The notes beneath the pieces were generated by a model, which saw only the letters and a list, made by a program, of their open reading frames with translations, was not told the DNA's origin and did no database searches. Below are positions 34,723 through 41,905 of a DNA stretch of 42,609 nt, piece by piece. Source of the stretch: Bauldia sp. (lineage in GTDB: Bacteria > Pseudomonadota > Alphaproteobacteria > Rhizobiales > Kaistiaceae); assembly GCF_020442045.1 (NCBI RefSeq), contig NZ_JAGRLA010000163.1, positions 1 through 42,609 of the forward strand, written 5' to 3'. How positions within the stretch are numbered: position 1 is the stretch's first letter; each line of letters starts with the position of its first letter. A program made the position numbers and the translations under genes.

Positions 34723-35244
34723 TCACGCCGCGGCGCGCAGATCCCACGCACGGACATCCGGGCCATGCGCCTCGACCCGGCCCTCGGCGCGGGCGAGGCT
34801 GCCAGCGACGAGCTCGTTGGCGAGGAAGCGCCGGCGCTCCACCGGTCCCGGCATGTGGAGGCCCGAGGCCGGGTCGGCGACGAAGCCGAAGCGGGCATAA
34901 TATTCCGGGTCGCCGACCAGGATGACGGCGGCATGGCCGGCAAGCTCGGCCCGGTTCAGCGCGACCTGCATCAGGCTGGCGCCGACGCCCTTGCCGCGCA
35001 GATGCGACTCGACCGCGAGCGGTCCGAGCAGGAGCGCCGGACGGTCGCCCGCCATCACGTGCCACAGCCGCACCGAGCCGACGATCATGCCGCCGTCGCG
35101 GGCGACGAAGGCGAGCCCCGTGGCCGGCATGCGACCCTCCCGAAGCCGTTCGGACGGCTTCGTCCGCCGGTTCGGCATGACGCGGTCGAGCAGCAGCTCC
35201 CGGCCGCCGGCATCGGCCGGCGTCTCGTCGTCGATATGAATCAT
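34723..35244 (-). CDS. GNAT family N-acetyltransferase (YhbS-like)
   Basis: 173-residue acetyltransferase. The acetyl-CoA site is LLLGPLAVESHLRGKGVGASLM (R/Q-x-x-G-x-G/A motif), followed by VGDPEYYARFGF. It starts 10 bp after the ornithine decarboxylase stop with GAGGGGG as ribosome binding site, so it is co-transcribed with it. As I recall, an odc-GNAT-hss arrangement occurs in other Rhizobiales, suggesting a polyamine or ornithine acetyl acceptor (inference). Confidence 0.87.
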   Translation of the reverse strand: MIHIDDETPADAGGRELLLDRVMPNRRTKPSERLREGRMPATGLAFVARDGGMIVGSVRLWHVMAGDRPALLLGPLAVESHLRGKGVGASLMQVALNRAELAGHAAVILVGDPEYYARFGFVADPASGLHMPGPVERRRFLANELVAGSLARAEGRVEAHGPDVRAWDLRAAA

Positions 35245-35254
35245 CGCTTCCCCC

Positions 35255-36385
35255 TCAGATCACGTAGGACTTGAGCGGGTCGAAGCCGTTGAAGGCGACG
35301 GCCGAGTAGGTCTGTGTATAGGCGCCGGTACCCTCGATCAGCACCTCGTCGCCGATCGCCAGCGAGACCGGCAGCTCGTAGGGCGTCTTCTCGTAGAGGA
35401 CATCGGCCGAATCGCAGGTCGGGCCGGCGAGGACGCAGGGCTCGGTCGCCTCGCCGTCGCGCGGGGTGCGGATCGGGTAGCGGATCGCCTCGTCCATGGT
35501 CTCGGCGAGGCCGCCGAACTTGCCGATGTCGAGATAGACCCAGCGGACCGGATCGGCGGCCGATTTCTTCGAGATCAGCACGACCTCGGCCTTGATCACG
35601 CCAGCCTCGCCGACCATGCCGCGGCCGGGCTCGATGATCGTCTCCGGAATGCGGTTGCCGAAATGGCGGCGAAGCGCGGTGAAGATCGCCTGGCCGTAGC
35701 TCTTCACCGCCGGCACGTCGCGGACATATTTCGCCGGGAAGCCGCCGCCGAGATTGACCATGCGGAGCTGGATGCCGCGCTCGGAAAGGGTGCGGAAGAT
35801 GCTGGCGGAGGCCTTGAGCGCGACGTCCCAGGCTTCGGGGTTGGGCTGCTGCGAACCGACATGGAAGGAGACGCCATGGGCCTCGAGGCCGAGGCCATGG
35901 GCATGCTCGAGCACGTCGATCGCCATCTCCGGGTCGCAGCCGAACTTGCGGGACAGCGGCCATTCGGCGCCGTCGCAGTCGCAAAGGATGCGGCAGAAGA
36001 CGCGGGCGCCGGGAGCGGCGCGGGCGATCTTCCCGACCTCCTCGACGCAGTCGACCGCAAAGAGGCGGACGCCGCGGTTATGGGCGGCCGCGATGTCGCG
36101 CTCTTTCTTGATCGTGTTGCCGTAGGAGATGCGGTCGGCGGTGGCGCCGGCGTTGCGGGCCATGTCGATCTCGGCGACGCTGGCGCAGTCGAAATTCGAG
36201 CCGAGGCCGGCGAGCAGCTTGAGCACCGCCGGATCGGGATTCGCCTTGACCGCGTAGAAGACGCGGCTGTCGGGCAGGGCGCGCGCGAAGTTCAGGTAAT
36301 TGTCGCGAACGACATCGAGGTCGACGACGAGGCAGGGGCCTTCCGGACGTCGGAGACGCAGGAAGTCGCGGATACGATCAGTCAT
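35255..36385 (-). CDS. odc: ornithine decarboxylase (fold-type III, alanine-racemase-like)
   Basis: 376-residue PLP enzyme converting ornithine to putrescine; some alphaproteobacterial members also use lysine. Lys47 in YAVKANP forms the PLP aldimine, HVGSQ (175-179) and GGGFP (213-217) line the cofactor, EPGR (252-255) binds the PLP phosphate, and Cys324-Asp325 in GPTCDSAD are the trans-subunit catalytic pair. Length fits the short eukaryote-like bacterial type. It leads the odc-GNAT operon and is preceded by a long structured leader whose last stem-loop encloses the Shine-Dalgarno sequence. Confidence 0.94.
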   Translation of the reverse strand: MTDRIRDFLRLRRPEGPCLVVDLDVVRDNYLNFARALPDSRVFYAVKANPDPAVLKLLAGLGSNFDCASVAEIDMARNAGATADRISYGNTIKKERDIAAAHNRGVRLFAVDCVEEVGKIARAAPGARVFCRILCDCDGAEWPLSRKFGCDPEMAIDVLEHAHGLGLEAHGVSFHVGSQQPNPEAWDVALKASASIFRTLSERGIQLRMVNLGGGFPAKYVRDVPAVKSYGQAIFTALRRHFGNRIPETIIEPGRGMVGEAGVIKAEVVLISKKSAADPVRWVYLDIGKFGGLAETMDEAIRYPIRTPRDGEATEPCVLAGPTCDSADVLYEKTPYELPVSLAIGDEVLIEGTGAYTQTYSAVAFNGFDPLKSYVI

Positions 36386-36660
36386 GGCGTGTCACTCCAC
36401 GCGAAGGGTTGCGAACCGCCGGCCGCTCGATCGCGGGCGATCGTTGTGGAGACGATCGTCCCGTGATGGTCACGGTCCGGTTTGCCGGTGGTTAGCCGGC
36501 TGGTTTGCGGGTGACAGTCGTCAAGCGGACAGGGCTGTCCGGTTTGCCGCTGCCTTCGCTTGGAGCGGGAGAAACCCGTTCCGCACGCCCGGCAAGGAAG
36601 TAGTGCCTCTTCAGTGACCCCGACATTTGGACAGTCGGCAGAGACCAAAAAAGCCCGCTA
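36386..36660 (-). ncRNA. structured 5' leader of ornithine decarboxylase (speF-like RNA element)
   Basis: On the minus strand the leader contains five successive stem-loops: 36526-36541, 36484-36500, 36461-36475 (CCGTGA/TCACGG), 36438-36458 (CGATCGT/ACGATCG) and 36387-36402. In the last, GCGTG and CACGC close a loop holding GAGTGA, so the GGAG ribosome binding site lies in the hairpin next to the AUG. Position and gene match the speF motif described upstream of alphaproteobacterial ornithine decarboxylases; I cannot score the covariance model here. Control by polyamine or ornithine level is inference. Confidence 0.5.
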
Positions 36661-36871
36661 CGTCGTTGCTTTAAGTCGCGTCCTTCGAAGCAACCGGGGT
36701 GAGGCCCCGGTCAAGTTCGCCCTCGGACTATGTTGCGACCACAGGCACGTGCGAATTTGGGCAGGCCGATACCTATGCCCCTTGAGATTCACAATCAAGG
36801 GCTTTGCGGCTAAGCAAGAAAATAAATCGCCGGCGGCGGGCCGGCTGCGACGGCAGGGGGACTGAAAGACG
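36661..36871. promoter_or_regulatory. divergent promoter region between odc leader and cupin gene
   Basis: A 211-bp gene-free stretch of lower GC content than its surroundings. A 7-bp stem (ACCGGGG at 36693-36699, CCCCGGT at 36705-36711) and an AT-richer segment (TTGAGATTCACAATCAAGGG at 36783-36802, AAGAAAATAAATCG near 36818-36831) are present. Promoters for the odc leader and for the cupin are expected here, but I cannot define their boxes. Confidence 0.4.
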
Positions 36872-37261
36872 ATGACGCTTGTGACGCGGATACTCGGTGT
36901 CGAGGCCGATGCGATCGCGCCCGACGGTTCGGAGGTGCGGCTGCTTGCGACGGCCGGCACCGGCAGCATGGCGCATTTCCGGCTGAAGCCCGGCGCGGTG
37001 GCGGTGGCGGTCGCGCACAAGACGGTCGAGGAGATCTGGTTCTTCGTCGCCGGCCGCGGCCGCATGTGGCGCAAGTCCGGCGACGCCGAGGAGACTGTCG
37101 AGGTGTCGCCCGGCGTGTCGCTGGCGATCCCTGTCGGCGCCAGCTTCCAGTTCCGCGCCGACGGCGACGAGCCGCTCGAAGCGGTCGGCGTGACGATCCC
37201 GCCGTGGCCGGGTCCGGACGAGGCCTATCCGGTGGAAGGCCCCTGGGAGCCGACGGTCTAG
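36872..37261 (+). CDS. cupin domain-containing protein
   Basis: 129-residue single-domain cupin. AVAHKTVEEIWFFVAGRGRMWRK corresponds to cupin motif 1 (H...E...G, with the second His absent) and VSPGVSLAIPVGASFQFRADGDEPLEAVGVTIPPWPG to motif 2. The C-terminal TIPPWPGPDEAYPVEGPW recurs in a set of alphaproteobacterial cupins with no known role that I recall. A GGGGGA element is 10 nt upstream of the ATG. It may be a small-molecule binder rather than an enzyme given the incomplete metal site. Confidence 0.78.
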   Translation: MTLVTRILGVEADAIAPDGSEVRLLATAGTGSMAHFRLKPGAVAVAVAHKTVEEIWFFVAGRGRMWRKSGDAEETVEVSPGVSLAIPVGASFQFRADGDEPLEAVGVTIPPWPGPDEAYPVEGPWEPTV

Positions 37262-37282
37262 GTACCGGCTCAAGAAAGGCGC

Positions 37283-37699
37283 CTACAGGGACTCGTAGTT
37301 GGCGACCGCAAAAAGGTCATACACGGCGCCACCTTCGGCGACGTCTAAAACGATCTTGTATTCCCAGTAGGCGAAAAAGCGAAATGCGTGGCGGGATATC
37401 CTAGTGGCGATGTAACGTGCTGCTTCGCTGTGCTCCGGGTTCCCTGGCTTGATAGTCGAAACCCTGAATCCGTCGCCTTCCAGAGCCTGACGAACAGCTT
37501 CGAAGGACATGTTGCCGGCGAAATGATCGTCCACGACGTCAGTCAAGATCAGGACGCCGTCGCCAGCGTCTTCCTTCCCGGCATTCCCCACGATCTGCTC
37601 TAGTCTGTCGAACAGGCTTAGGTCCGGCGTGAGCTCGGTCGGCGCTGTTACCAGACCAAGGGAGACCAGGCCTGCGATCGCCGGCCATCTCGAACGCAT
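37283..37699 (-). CDS. hypothetical secreted protein in operon with tetR
   Basis: 138 residues. The N-terminus MRSRWPAIAGLVSLGLVTAPT looks like a signal peptide or anchor. The rest (LFDRLEQIVGNAGKEDAGDGVLILTDVVDDHFAGNMSFEAVRQALEGDGFRVSTIKPGN) is an alpha/beta-like domain I do not recognise. It starts 2 bp after the tetR stop, with AGGA about 8 nt before the ATG inside tetR, so it is co-expressed with the repressor. It converges on the cupin gene. Confidence 0.6.
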   Translation of the reverse strand: MRSRWPAIAGLVSLGLVTAPTELTPDLSLFDRLEQIVGNAGKEDAGDGVLILTDVVDDHFAGNMSFEAVRQALEGDGFRVSTIKPGNPEHSEAARYIATRISRHAFRFFAYWEYKIVLDVAEGGAVYDLFAVANYESL

Positions 37700-37701
37700 G
37701 G

Positions 37702-38310
37702 CTATTGTCCTGTGCCAGCCGTGGTGCCCGCGAGAAAGCGGCTGACCAGAAGCCGGGCGAGTGTCGGCGCGTCGTCCGGCGTGACCAGGCCGAGCTTGCC
37801 GGAAAGGGCGAGGGCGGCGATGCCGTGGAGGCCGGCCCACAGCGCCGCCACCGAGCGGCGCGCGTCCTCCACGCCGGCGAAGAGCGGTGCCAGGGTTTCC
37901 CCGACGAAGGCGAGGGGACGGGCGAGCGCCGCGTCGTACCAGTCGGGCAACGGTCCCGGGTCGCGCCGGGAGTAGTCGACGAGGATCGACCAGAGCCGGT
38001 GGTTCTGGCGGACGAAGGCCATGTAGCCGTCGGCGATCGCCAGCGCCGCGTCGCCGGGGGCCATCTCCGGCCTGGTGCGCCGGCGGAGGCTGCGGTGAAG
38101 CCGGTCGAGGGTCCGCGCGTTCAACCGCAGGATCACCTGATCCATGTCGCCGACCGAGTGGTAGATCGAGTTCGGCGCATAGCCGACGGCCGCCGCCAGC
38201 CGGCGCATGGTGATGCCGGCGAGCCCGTCCCGCGCGCCGATATCCTCCGCCGCTGCCGTGACCATCGCGATCATCTCCTCGCGGCTGTGTTCCTGCCTTC
38301 GCGCCACCAT
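37702..38310 (-). CDS. TetR/AcrR family transcriptional regulator
   Basis: 202-residue repressor. The N-terminal HTH is GLAGITMRRLAAAVGYAPNSIYHSVGDMDQVI (about 29-60), and the C-terminal half contains WSILVDYSRRDPGPLPDWYDAAL and a WHG-like ALWAGLHGIAALALSGKL, recalling the TetR_C_33/WHG ligand-binding domains. The start at 38310 has GGGAGAAGG 7 nt upstream; earlier in-frame codons fall in or near the operator-like repeat. It diverges from the lipid module and presumably represses both sides; a lipid or acyl ligand is inference. Confidence 0.87.
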   Translation of the reverse strand: MVARRQEHSREEMIAMVTAAAEDIGARDGLAGITMRRLAAAVGYAPNSIYHSVGDMDQVILRLNARTLDRLHRSLRRRTRPEMAPGDAALAIADGYMAFVRQNHRLWSILVDYSRRDPGPLPDWYDAALARPLAFVGETLAPLFAGVEDARRSVAALWAGLHGIAALALSGKLGLVTPDDAPTLARLLVSRFLAGTTAGTGQ

Positions 38311-38349
38311 CGGCCTTCTCCCGATTCGTCCGCCTGTGATCATGGTCAC

Positions 38350-38393
38350 TTGAACGATGTACAACAAGATGCTAGTTGTTGTACATCGTTCAA
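38350..38393. promoter_or_regulatory. perfect 18-bp inverted repeat, candidate TetR operator
   Basis: TTGAACGATGTACAACAA at 38350-38367 is exactly inverted at 38376-38393 across the 8-nt spacer GATGCTAG. Each arm contains a TGTACA core. The element lies between the start codons of tetR (38310) and the methyltransferase gene (38411), where both promoters must be, and its size would accommodate two repressor dimers or one large site. Confidence 0.8.
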
Positions 38394-38410
38394 CAGAGGG
38401 AGTGCAAGAG

Positions 38411-39283
38411 ATGACTGCCGTTGTCGATCACGATTTCCTCCTCCGGCCGCTGCCGGCCTGGCATCCGAAGGCCTGGTATTTCGCCGCGGCGAGAGGCTTG
38501 CTTCATTCCGTCGGGCGGCTGTCCCGCGGAATCAGGATCGGCCTCGATCACGGTTTCGACTCCGGCGTCATGCTCGACCACGTCTATGCCAACCGCGCCG
38601 AGGGCCCGGGGCTGCTCGGTCGCGCCATCGACCGCGCCTTCCTCAACGCGCCGGGCTGGGCGGGCATCCGCAATCGCGGCCGCCTGCTCGAGACGCGGAT
38701 CGTCGAGGCGGTCCTCGAGCGCGCCGGGCGGGACAGGCCGGTCCGGCTCGTCGATCTCGCCTGCGGCGGCGGCCGCTACGTGCTCGGCGCTCTCCGCCGG
38801 ATCGGCGACAAGGCCGATCTCAGCGCGACGTTGCGCGACTATCGCGGCCAGAATGTCGTGAAGGCGCGGGCGAATGCCGCGCGCCTCGGGATAACGGCGA
38901 CGATCGAGCGGGGCGACGCCTTCTTCAACGGCGATCTCGCCCGCCTCGGCGGCGTCGACGTCGCGATCGTCTCGGGCCTGCACGAGATCATCGAGGATGA
39001 TGCGCTGGTCGAGGCTCACTTCCGACAGGTCGCGCGGATCCTCGCGCCTGGCGGCACGCTGCTGCTCACCGTCCAGCCGGACCATCCCCAGGTCGAGTTC
39101 ATCGCCCGGGTGCTGCGGTCGCATACCGGCAAGCGGTGGGCGATGCGGCTCCGGCCGCTGGATCTGACACGCCGCTGGCTCGAAGAAGCAGGCTTCGTGG
39201 TAGAGGATGTGACGATGGAGCGGCTTGGCATCTTCGGTGTCCTGCGCGCGCGGAAGGCGGTGGATGATGGCGACGATCTATGA
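38411..39283 (+). CDS. class I SAM-dependent methyltransferase (YnbC C-terminal-domain-like)
   Basis: 290 residues; SAM motif VDLACGGGRYV (about 114-124) and post-motif LAPGGTLLLTVQPDHPQVEFIARVL. GLDHGFDSGVMLDHVYANRAEGPGLLGRAIDRAFLNAPGWAGIRNR matches, as I recall it, the region before the methyltransferase domain of E. coli YnbC, where it is fused to an alpha/beta hydrolase. The hydrolase half is absent here. GAGGGAG is 8 nt before the ATG. The overlapping downstream genes make phospholipids, so the likely target is a lipid head group or acyl chain (inference). First gene of a four-gene operon. Confidence 0.83.
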   Translation: MTAVVDHDFLLRPLPAWHPKAWYFAAARGLLHSVGRLSRGIRIGLDHGFDSGVMLDHVYANRAEGPGLLGRAIDRAFLNAPGWAGIRNRGRLLETRIVEAVLERAGRDRPVRLVDLACGGGRYVLGALRRIGDKADLSATLRDYRGQNVVKARANAARLGITATIERGDAFFNGDLARLGGVDVAIVSGLHEIIEDDALVEAHFRQVARILAPGGTLLLTVQPDHPQVEFIARVLRSHTGKRWAMRLRPLDLTRRWLEEAGFVVEDVTMERLGIFGVLRARKAVDDGDDL

Positions 39284-39884
39284 CCTGAAGCCGCGCTTCC
39301 AGTTGGCCTTGCGGCCGCTGGTGGCGTGGCTCGCGGGCAGGGGGGCGACCGCCAACCAGGTGACGATCGCCGCTGCGCTCCTCTCTCTTCTCTACGGGGC
39401 GGTGATCGCCGTGACCGGCGGCGCGACGCTCGTGCTGCTCGGGCTGCCGGTCGTGCTGTTCGTGCGGATGGCGCTCAACGCGATCGACGGCATGCTGGCG
39501 CGCGAGCACGGCCAGGCGAGCCGGCTCGGCTTCTTCCTCAACGAGATCGGCGACGTCGTCTCCGACGTCGCGCTCTACCTGCCGCTGGCGCTTGTCGCGG
39601 CGCCGGCTCATGCGTTGCTAGCCGGAGCGATGGTCATTGTTTTCGCGCTCACTGAATTTGCCGGTGTGCTTGGCCTCGCAAGCGGTGGCGACCGGCGCTA
39701 CGACGGGCCTTTCGGCAAGTCCGACCGGGCCGCCTTTTTCTCCGCGCTCGCGGTTCTCCTTGCCCTGTTCGTTCTGCCCGCGTGGCTCCCGCCCGCAGTG
39801 CTCTGGCTGGCGCTCGGGCTTGGCTGCGTAACGATTGTCAATCGGGTGCGGCGGGCACTTGAGGGAAGCCCTTCCGATGTCTGA
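39264..39884 (+). CDS. ynbA: CDP-alcohol phosphatidyltransferase family protein (YnbA-like)
   Basis: 206-residue membrane enzyme expected to transfer a phosphatidyl group from CDP-diacylglycerol to an alcohol. The family motif D-x2-D-G-x2-A-R-x8-G-x3-D-x3-D is present as residues 72-97, but its first and third Asp are Asn72 and Asn93; Asp75 and Asp97 remain and Asp101 follows. YDLKPRFQ...LRP, VLFVRMALNAIDGMLARE, RLGFFLNEIGDVVSDVALYLP and GPFGKSDRA closely match E. coli YnbA from memory. About six TM helices. The start overlaps the methyltransferase by 20 bp; the adjacent ATG at 39267 is an alternative. The acceptor alcohol is unknown. Confidence 0.85.
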   Translation: MMATIYDLKPRFQLALRPLVAWLAGRGATANQVTIAAALLSLLYGAVIAVTGGATLVLLGLPVVLFVRMALNAIDGMLAREHGQASRLGFFLNEIGDVVSDVALYLPLALVAAPAHALLAGAMVIVFALTEFAGVLGLASGGDRRYDGPFGKSDRAAFFSALAVLLALFVLPAWLPPAVLWLALGLGCVTIVNRVRRALEGSPSDV

Positions 39885-40824
39885 CCTCGTCGCATCCTGG
39901 CCGGCGCCGCTCCTCTATTGCCTCGGCGCCGTGTGGCTGGCGCTGGTGGTCGCGACCGTCGCGGTCACCATCATCGCCCGGCGCGGCGCATCGAATGGCG
40001 CGGAACTCGTCGCCCGCACCCGGACATGGTGGTGGATCGTCGCCCCGGTCAGCATCGCGATGCTGCTCGGCGCGACCGCCACGGCCATCCTCTTCGCGGT
40101 GGTCAGCTTCCTGGCCCTCCGCGAATACCTGTCGATCATCCCGGTCCGCCAGGTCGATCGCACCGCGATCCTCCTCGCCTATCTGGCGATCCCGCTGCAA
40201 TACTGGTTCGTCCATGACGACTGGTACGGGATGTTCGTCATCTTCATCCCCGTCTACGCGGCGGCAGCGATTGCCTTCCGGCTGGTGCTCGCCGGCGAGG
40301 TGAAAGGCTTCATCCGGTCCGCCGGCACGTTGCAATGGGGCCTCTTCCTCACTGTCTACAACCTCAGCCACGTCGCCTTCCTGATGCAGCTCGACATGGC
40401 CGCGCCGCTGCCGGCCGGCGGGGCGGGGCTGCTCCTCTTCCTGCTCGTCGTCGTCCAGATCAACGACGTCGCACAGTATGTCTGGGGCAAGCTCTTCGGA
40501 CGCCGGCCGATCGCGCCGCATGTCAGCCCGAAGAAGACCGTCGAGGGCTTCGCCGGCGGTGTCATGACGAGCATGGCGGTCGCCGCGCTGCTCAGCCCGT
40601 GGCTGACGCCCTTCGGCCCGCTCGAGGCGGCGGCGGTCGGCGCGGGCCTCGCCTTCCTAGGCTTCGTCGGCGACGTCACGGTGTCGGCGGTCAAGCGCGA
40701 CCTCGGCATCAAGGATGCCGGCGCGATCCTGCCCGGCCATGGCGGCATTCTCGACCGGCTCGACAGCCTCGTCTTCGCGGCGCCGATCTTCCTGCATTAT
40801 GTCCGCTACTATTACGGCGCCTGA
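39877..40824 (+). CDS. ynbB: phosphatidate cytidylyltransferase (CdsA/YnbB-like)
   Basis: 315-residue integral membrane enzyme making CDP-diacylglycerol from phosphatidate and CTP. The CDS signature S-x2-KR-x4-KD-x-G-x2-L-P-x-HGG-x-DR-x-D is fully present at residues 270-296 (SAVKRDLGIKD...PGHGGILDRLD), and the cytoplasmic INDVAQYVWGKLFGRRPIAPHVSPKKTVEGF region is typical. About eight TM helices. It overlaps ynbA by 8 bp. It is probably a pathway-dedicated paralogue, since a housekeeping cdsA would normally sit with lipid and envelope genes elsewhere (inference). Confidence 0.9.
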   Translation: MSDLVASWPAPLLYCLGAVWLALVVATVAVTIIARRGASNGAELVARTRTWWWIVAPVSIAMLLGATATAILFAVVSFLALREYLSIIPVRQVDRTAILLAYLAIPLQYWFVHDDWYGMFVIFIPVYAAAAIAFRLVLAGEVKGFIRSAGTLQWGLFLTVYNLSHVAFLMQLDMAAPLPAGGAGLLLFLLVVVQINDVAQYVWGKLFGRRPIAPHVSPKKTVEGFAGGVMTSMAVAALLSPWLTPFGPLEAAAVGAGLAFLGFVGDVTVSAVKRDLGIKDAGAILPGHGGILDRLDSLVFAAPIFLHYVRYYYGA

Positions 40825-40825
40825 G

Positions 40826-41482
40826 ATGGACCGCTTTCGTAGGATTACCGCCATCCTCTTCTTCGCGGTCATCGCGCGGCCGGTGCTTTTGCTGGCGACG
40901 GGTCTCCGGGTCCTCGGCCGCGAGAACCTGCCGGTCGCCGGACCGGCGGTGATCGCGGCAAACCATAACAGCCATCTCGACGTGGTGGCGCTGCTCAGCC
41001 TGTTTCCGCTGGGAATGCTCCACCGCGTGCGGCCGGTGGCGGCGGCCGACCATTTCCTCAAGCCCGGGCCGATCGGCTGGATGGCCCGCACCCTCCTCAA
41101 CATCGTCCCGATCGACCGGTCCGGGAAGGGCGCCGAGGCGGCGATCGCGCCGGTCCGTGCCGCGCTCGACCGCGGCGATATCGTGGTGATCTTCCCGGAG
41201 GGGACGCGCGGCGCGCCGGAGGTAATGAGCCGCTTCCGCCACGGCATATCGCTGCTGGCGCGGAGCTATCCGGACATCCCCTTCGTGCCCGCCTATCTGC
41301 ACGGCCTCGGCAAGAGCCTGCCACGCGGCGAATGGCGGTTCGTGCCCTTCGCCTCGGAGGCGCATATCGGCGCGGCGCTCAGGGTCTCCGACGGGGACGG
41401 CGCGCAGATGGCGGAACGGCTGCAGAATGCGGTGGAGAGGATGGCGGGCGAAGCGCGGCTCAGCGGTTTCGTGGCGGACTGA
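40826..41482 (+). CDS. 1-acyl-sn-glycerol-3-phosphate acyltransferase-like (PlsC family)
   Basis: 218-residue membrane-associated acyltransferase. NHNSHLD (46-52) is the catalytic N-H-x4-D motif, and FPEGTRG (123-129) binds the glycerol phosphate. An N-terminal hydrophobic helix (ITAILFFAVIARPVLLLATGL) anchors it. It starts 1 bp after the cytidylyltransferase stop, completing the order methyltransferase, head-group transferase, CDP-lipid synthase, acyltransferase. It could form phosphatidate for the pathway or acylate its product. Confidence 0.9.
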   Translation: MDRFRRITAILFFAVIARPVLLLATGLRVLGRENLPVAGPAVIAANHNSHLDVVALLSLFPLGMLHRVRPVAAADHFLKPGPIGWMARTLLNIVPIDRSGKGAEAAIAPVRAALDRGDIVVIFPEGTRGAPEVMSRFRHGISLLARSYPDIPFVPAYLHGLGKSLPRGEWRFVPFASEAHIGAALRVSDGDGAQMAERLQNAVERMAGEARLSGFVAD

Positions 41483-41484
41483 GC

Positions 41485-41895
41485 TTGCGGTGCCGCGAAG
41501 CCTGTTCTTACGACATCCTGCTCGACCTCTTCACCGAGGACGGCCGCTGGTTCGCCTGATCCGCCGATGCCCTGGCGCGCGCCGGCGACGCCGCGCGCCT
41601 TGTTATCAATCCGATCGTCTATGCGGAAATCTCGGTCCGTTTCTCGGAAATGGAGGAACTGGACGAACGCCTCCTGTCGGCTTCGGTCGGCCGCGAGGCG
41701 ATCCCCTTCGAGGGTGCATTCCTGGCCGGCAAGGCGTTTCGCGAATACCGGCGTCGCGGCGGCATCCGACGTTCGCCGCTCCCGGATTTCTTGATCGGTG
41801 CGCATGCGGCGGTCAGGGGCTATGCCCTGCTGATCAGGGACGCCGGGCGCTACCGCAGCTACTTCCCGCGGCTCCCTGTCATCGCGCCCGACTGA
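41485..41895 (+). pseudogene. vapC-like PIN-domain toxin remnant
   Basis: One reading frame continues through an in-frame TGA (41557-41559) and encodes a PIN toxin: YDILLDLFTEDGRWFA, stop, then SADALARAGDAARLVINPIVYAEISVRF...FEGAFLAGKAF...RRSPLPDFLIGAHAAVRGYALLIRDAGRYRSYFPRLPVIAP. The stop sits where relatives have Trp (TGG to TGA). The usual N-terminal V-D-T/S-N metal-binding start is also degraded (CREACSYD) and has no start codon or ribosome binding site, and no antitoxin gene precedes it. A shorter ORF from ATG 41650 exists but lacks the first catalytic Asp. Confidence 0.78.
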
Positions 41896-41905
41896 GGCGT
41901 GAGGT

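Noticed and set aside
41650..41895. intact 81-codon gene within the vapC remnant
   Set aside because: It starts inside the PIN domain after the first catalytic Asp, so it is better explained as the 3' part of the broken toxin gene than as a functional protein.
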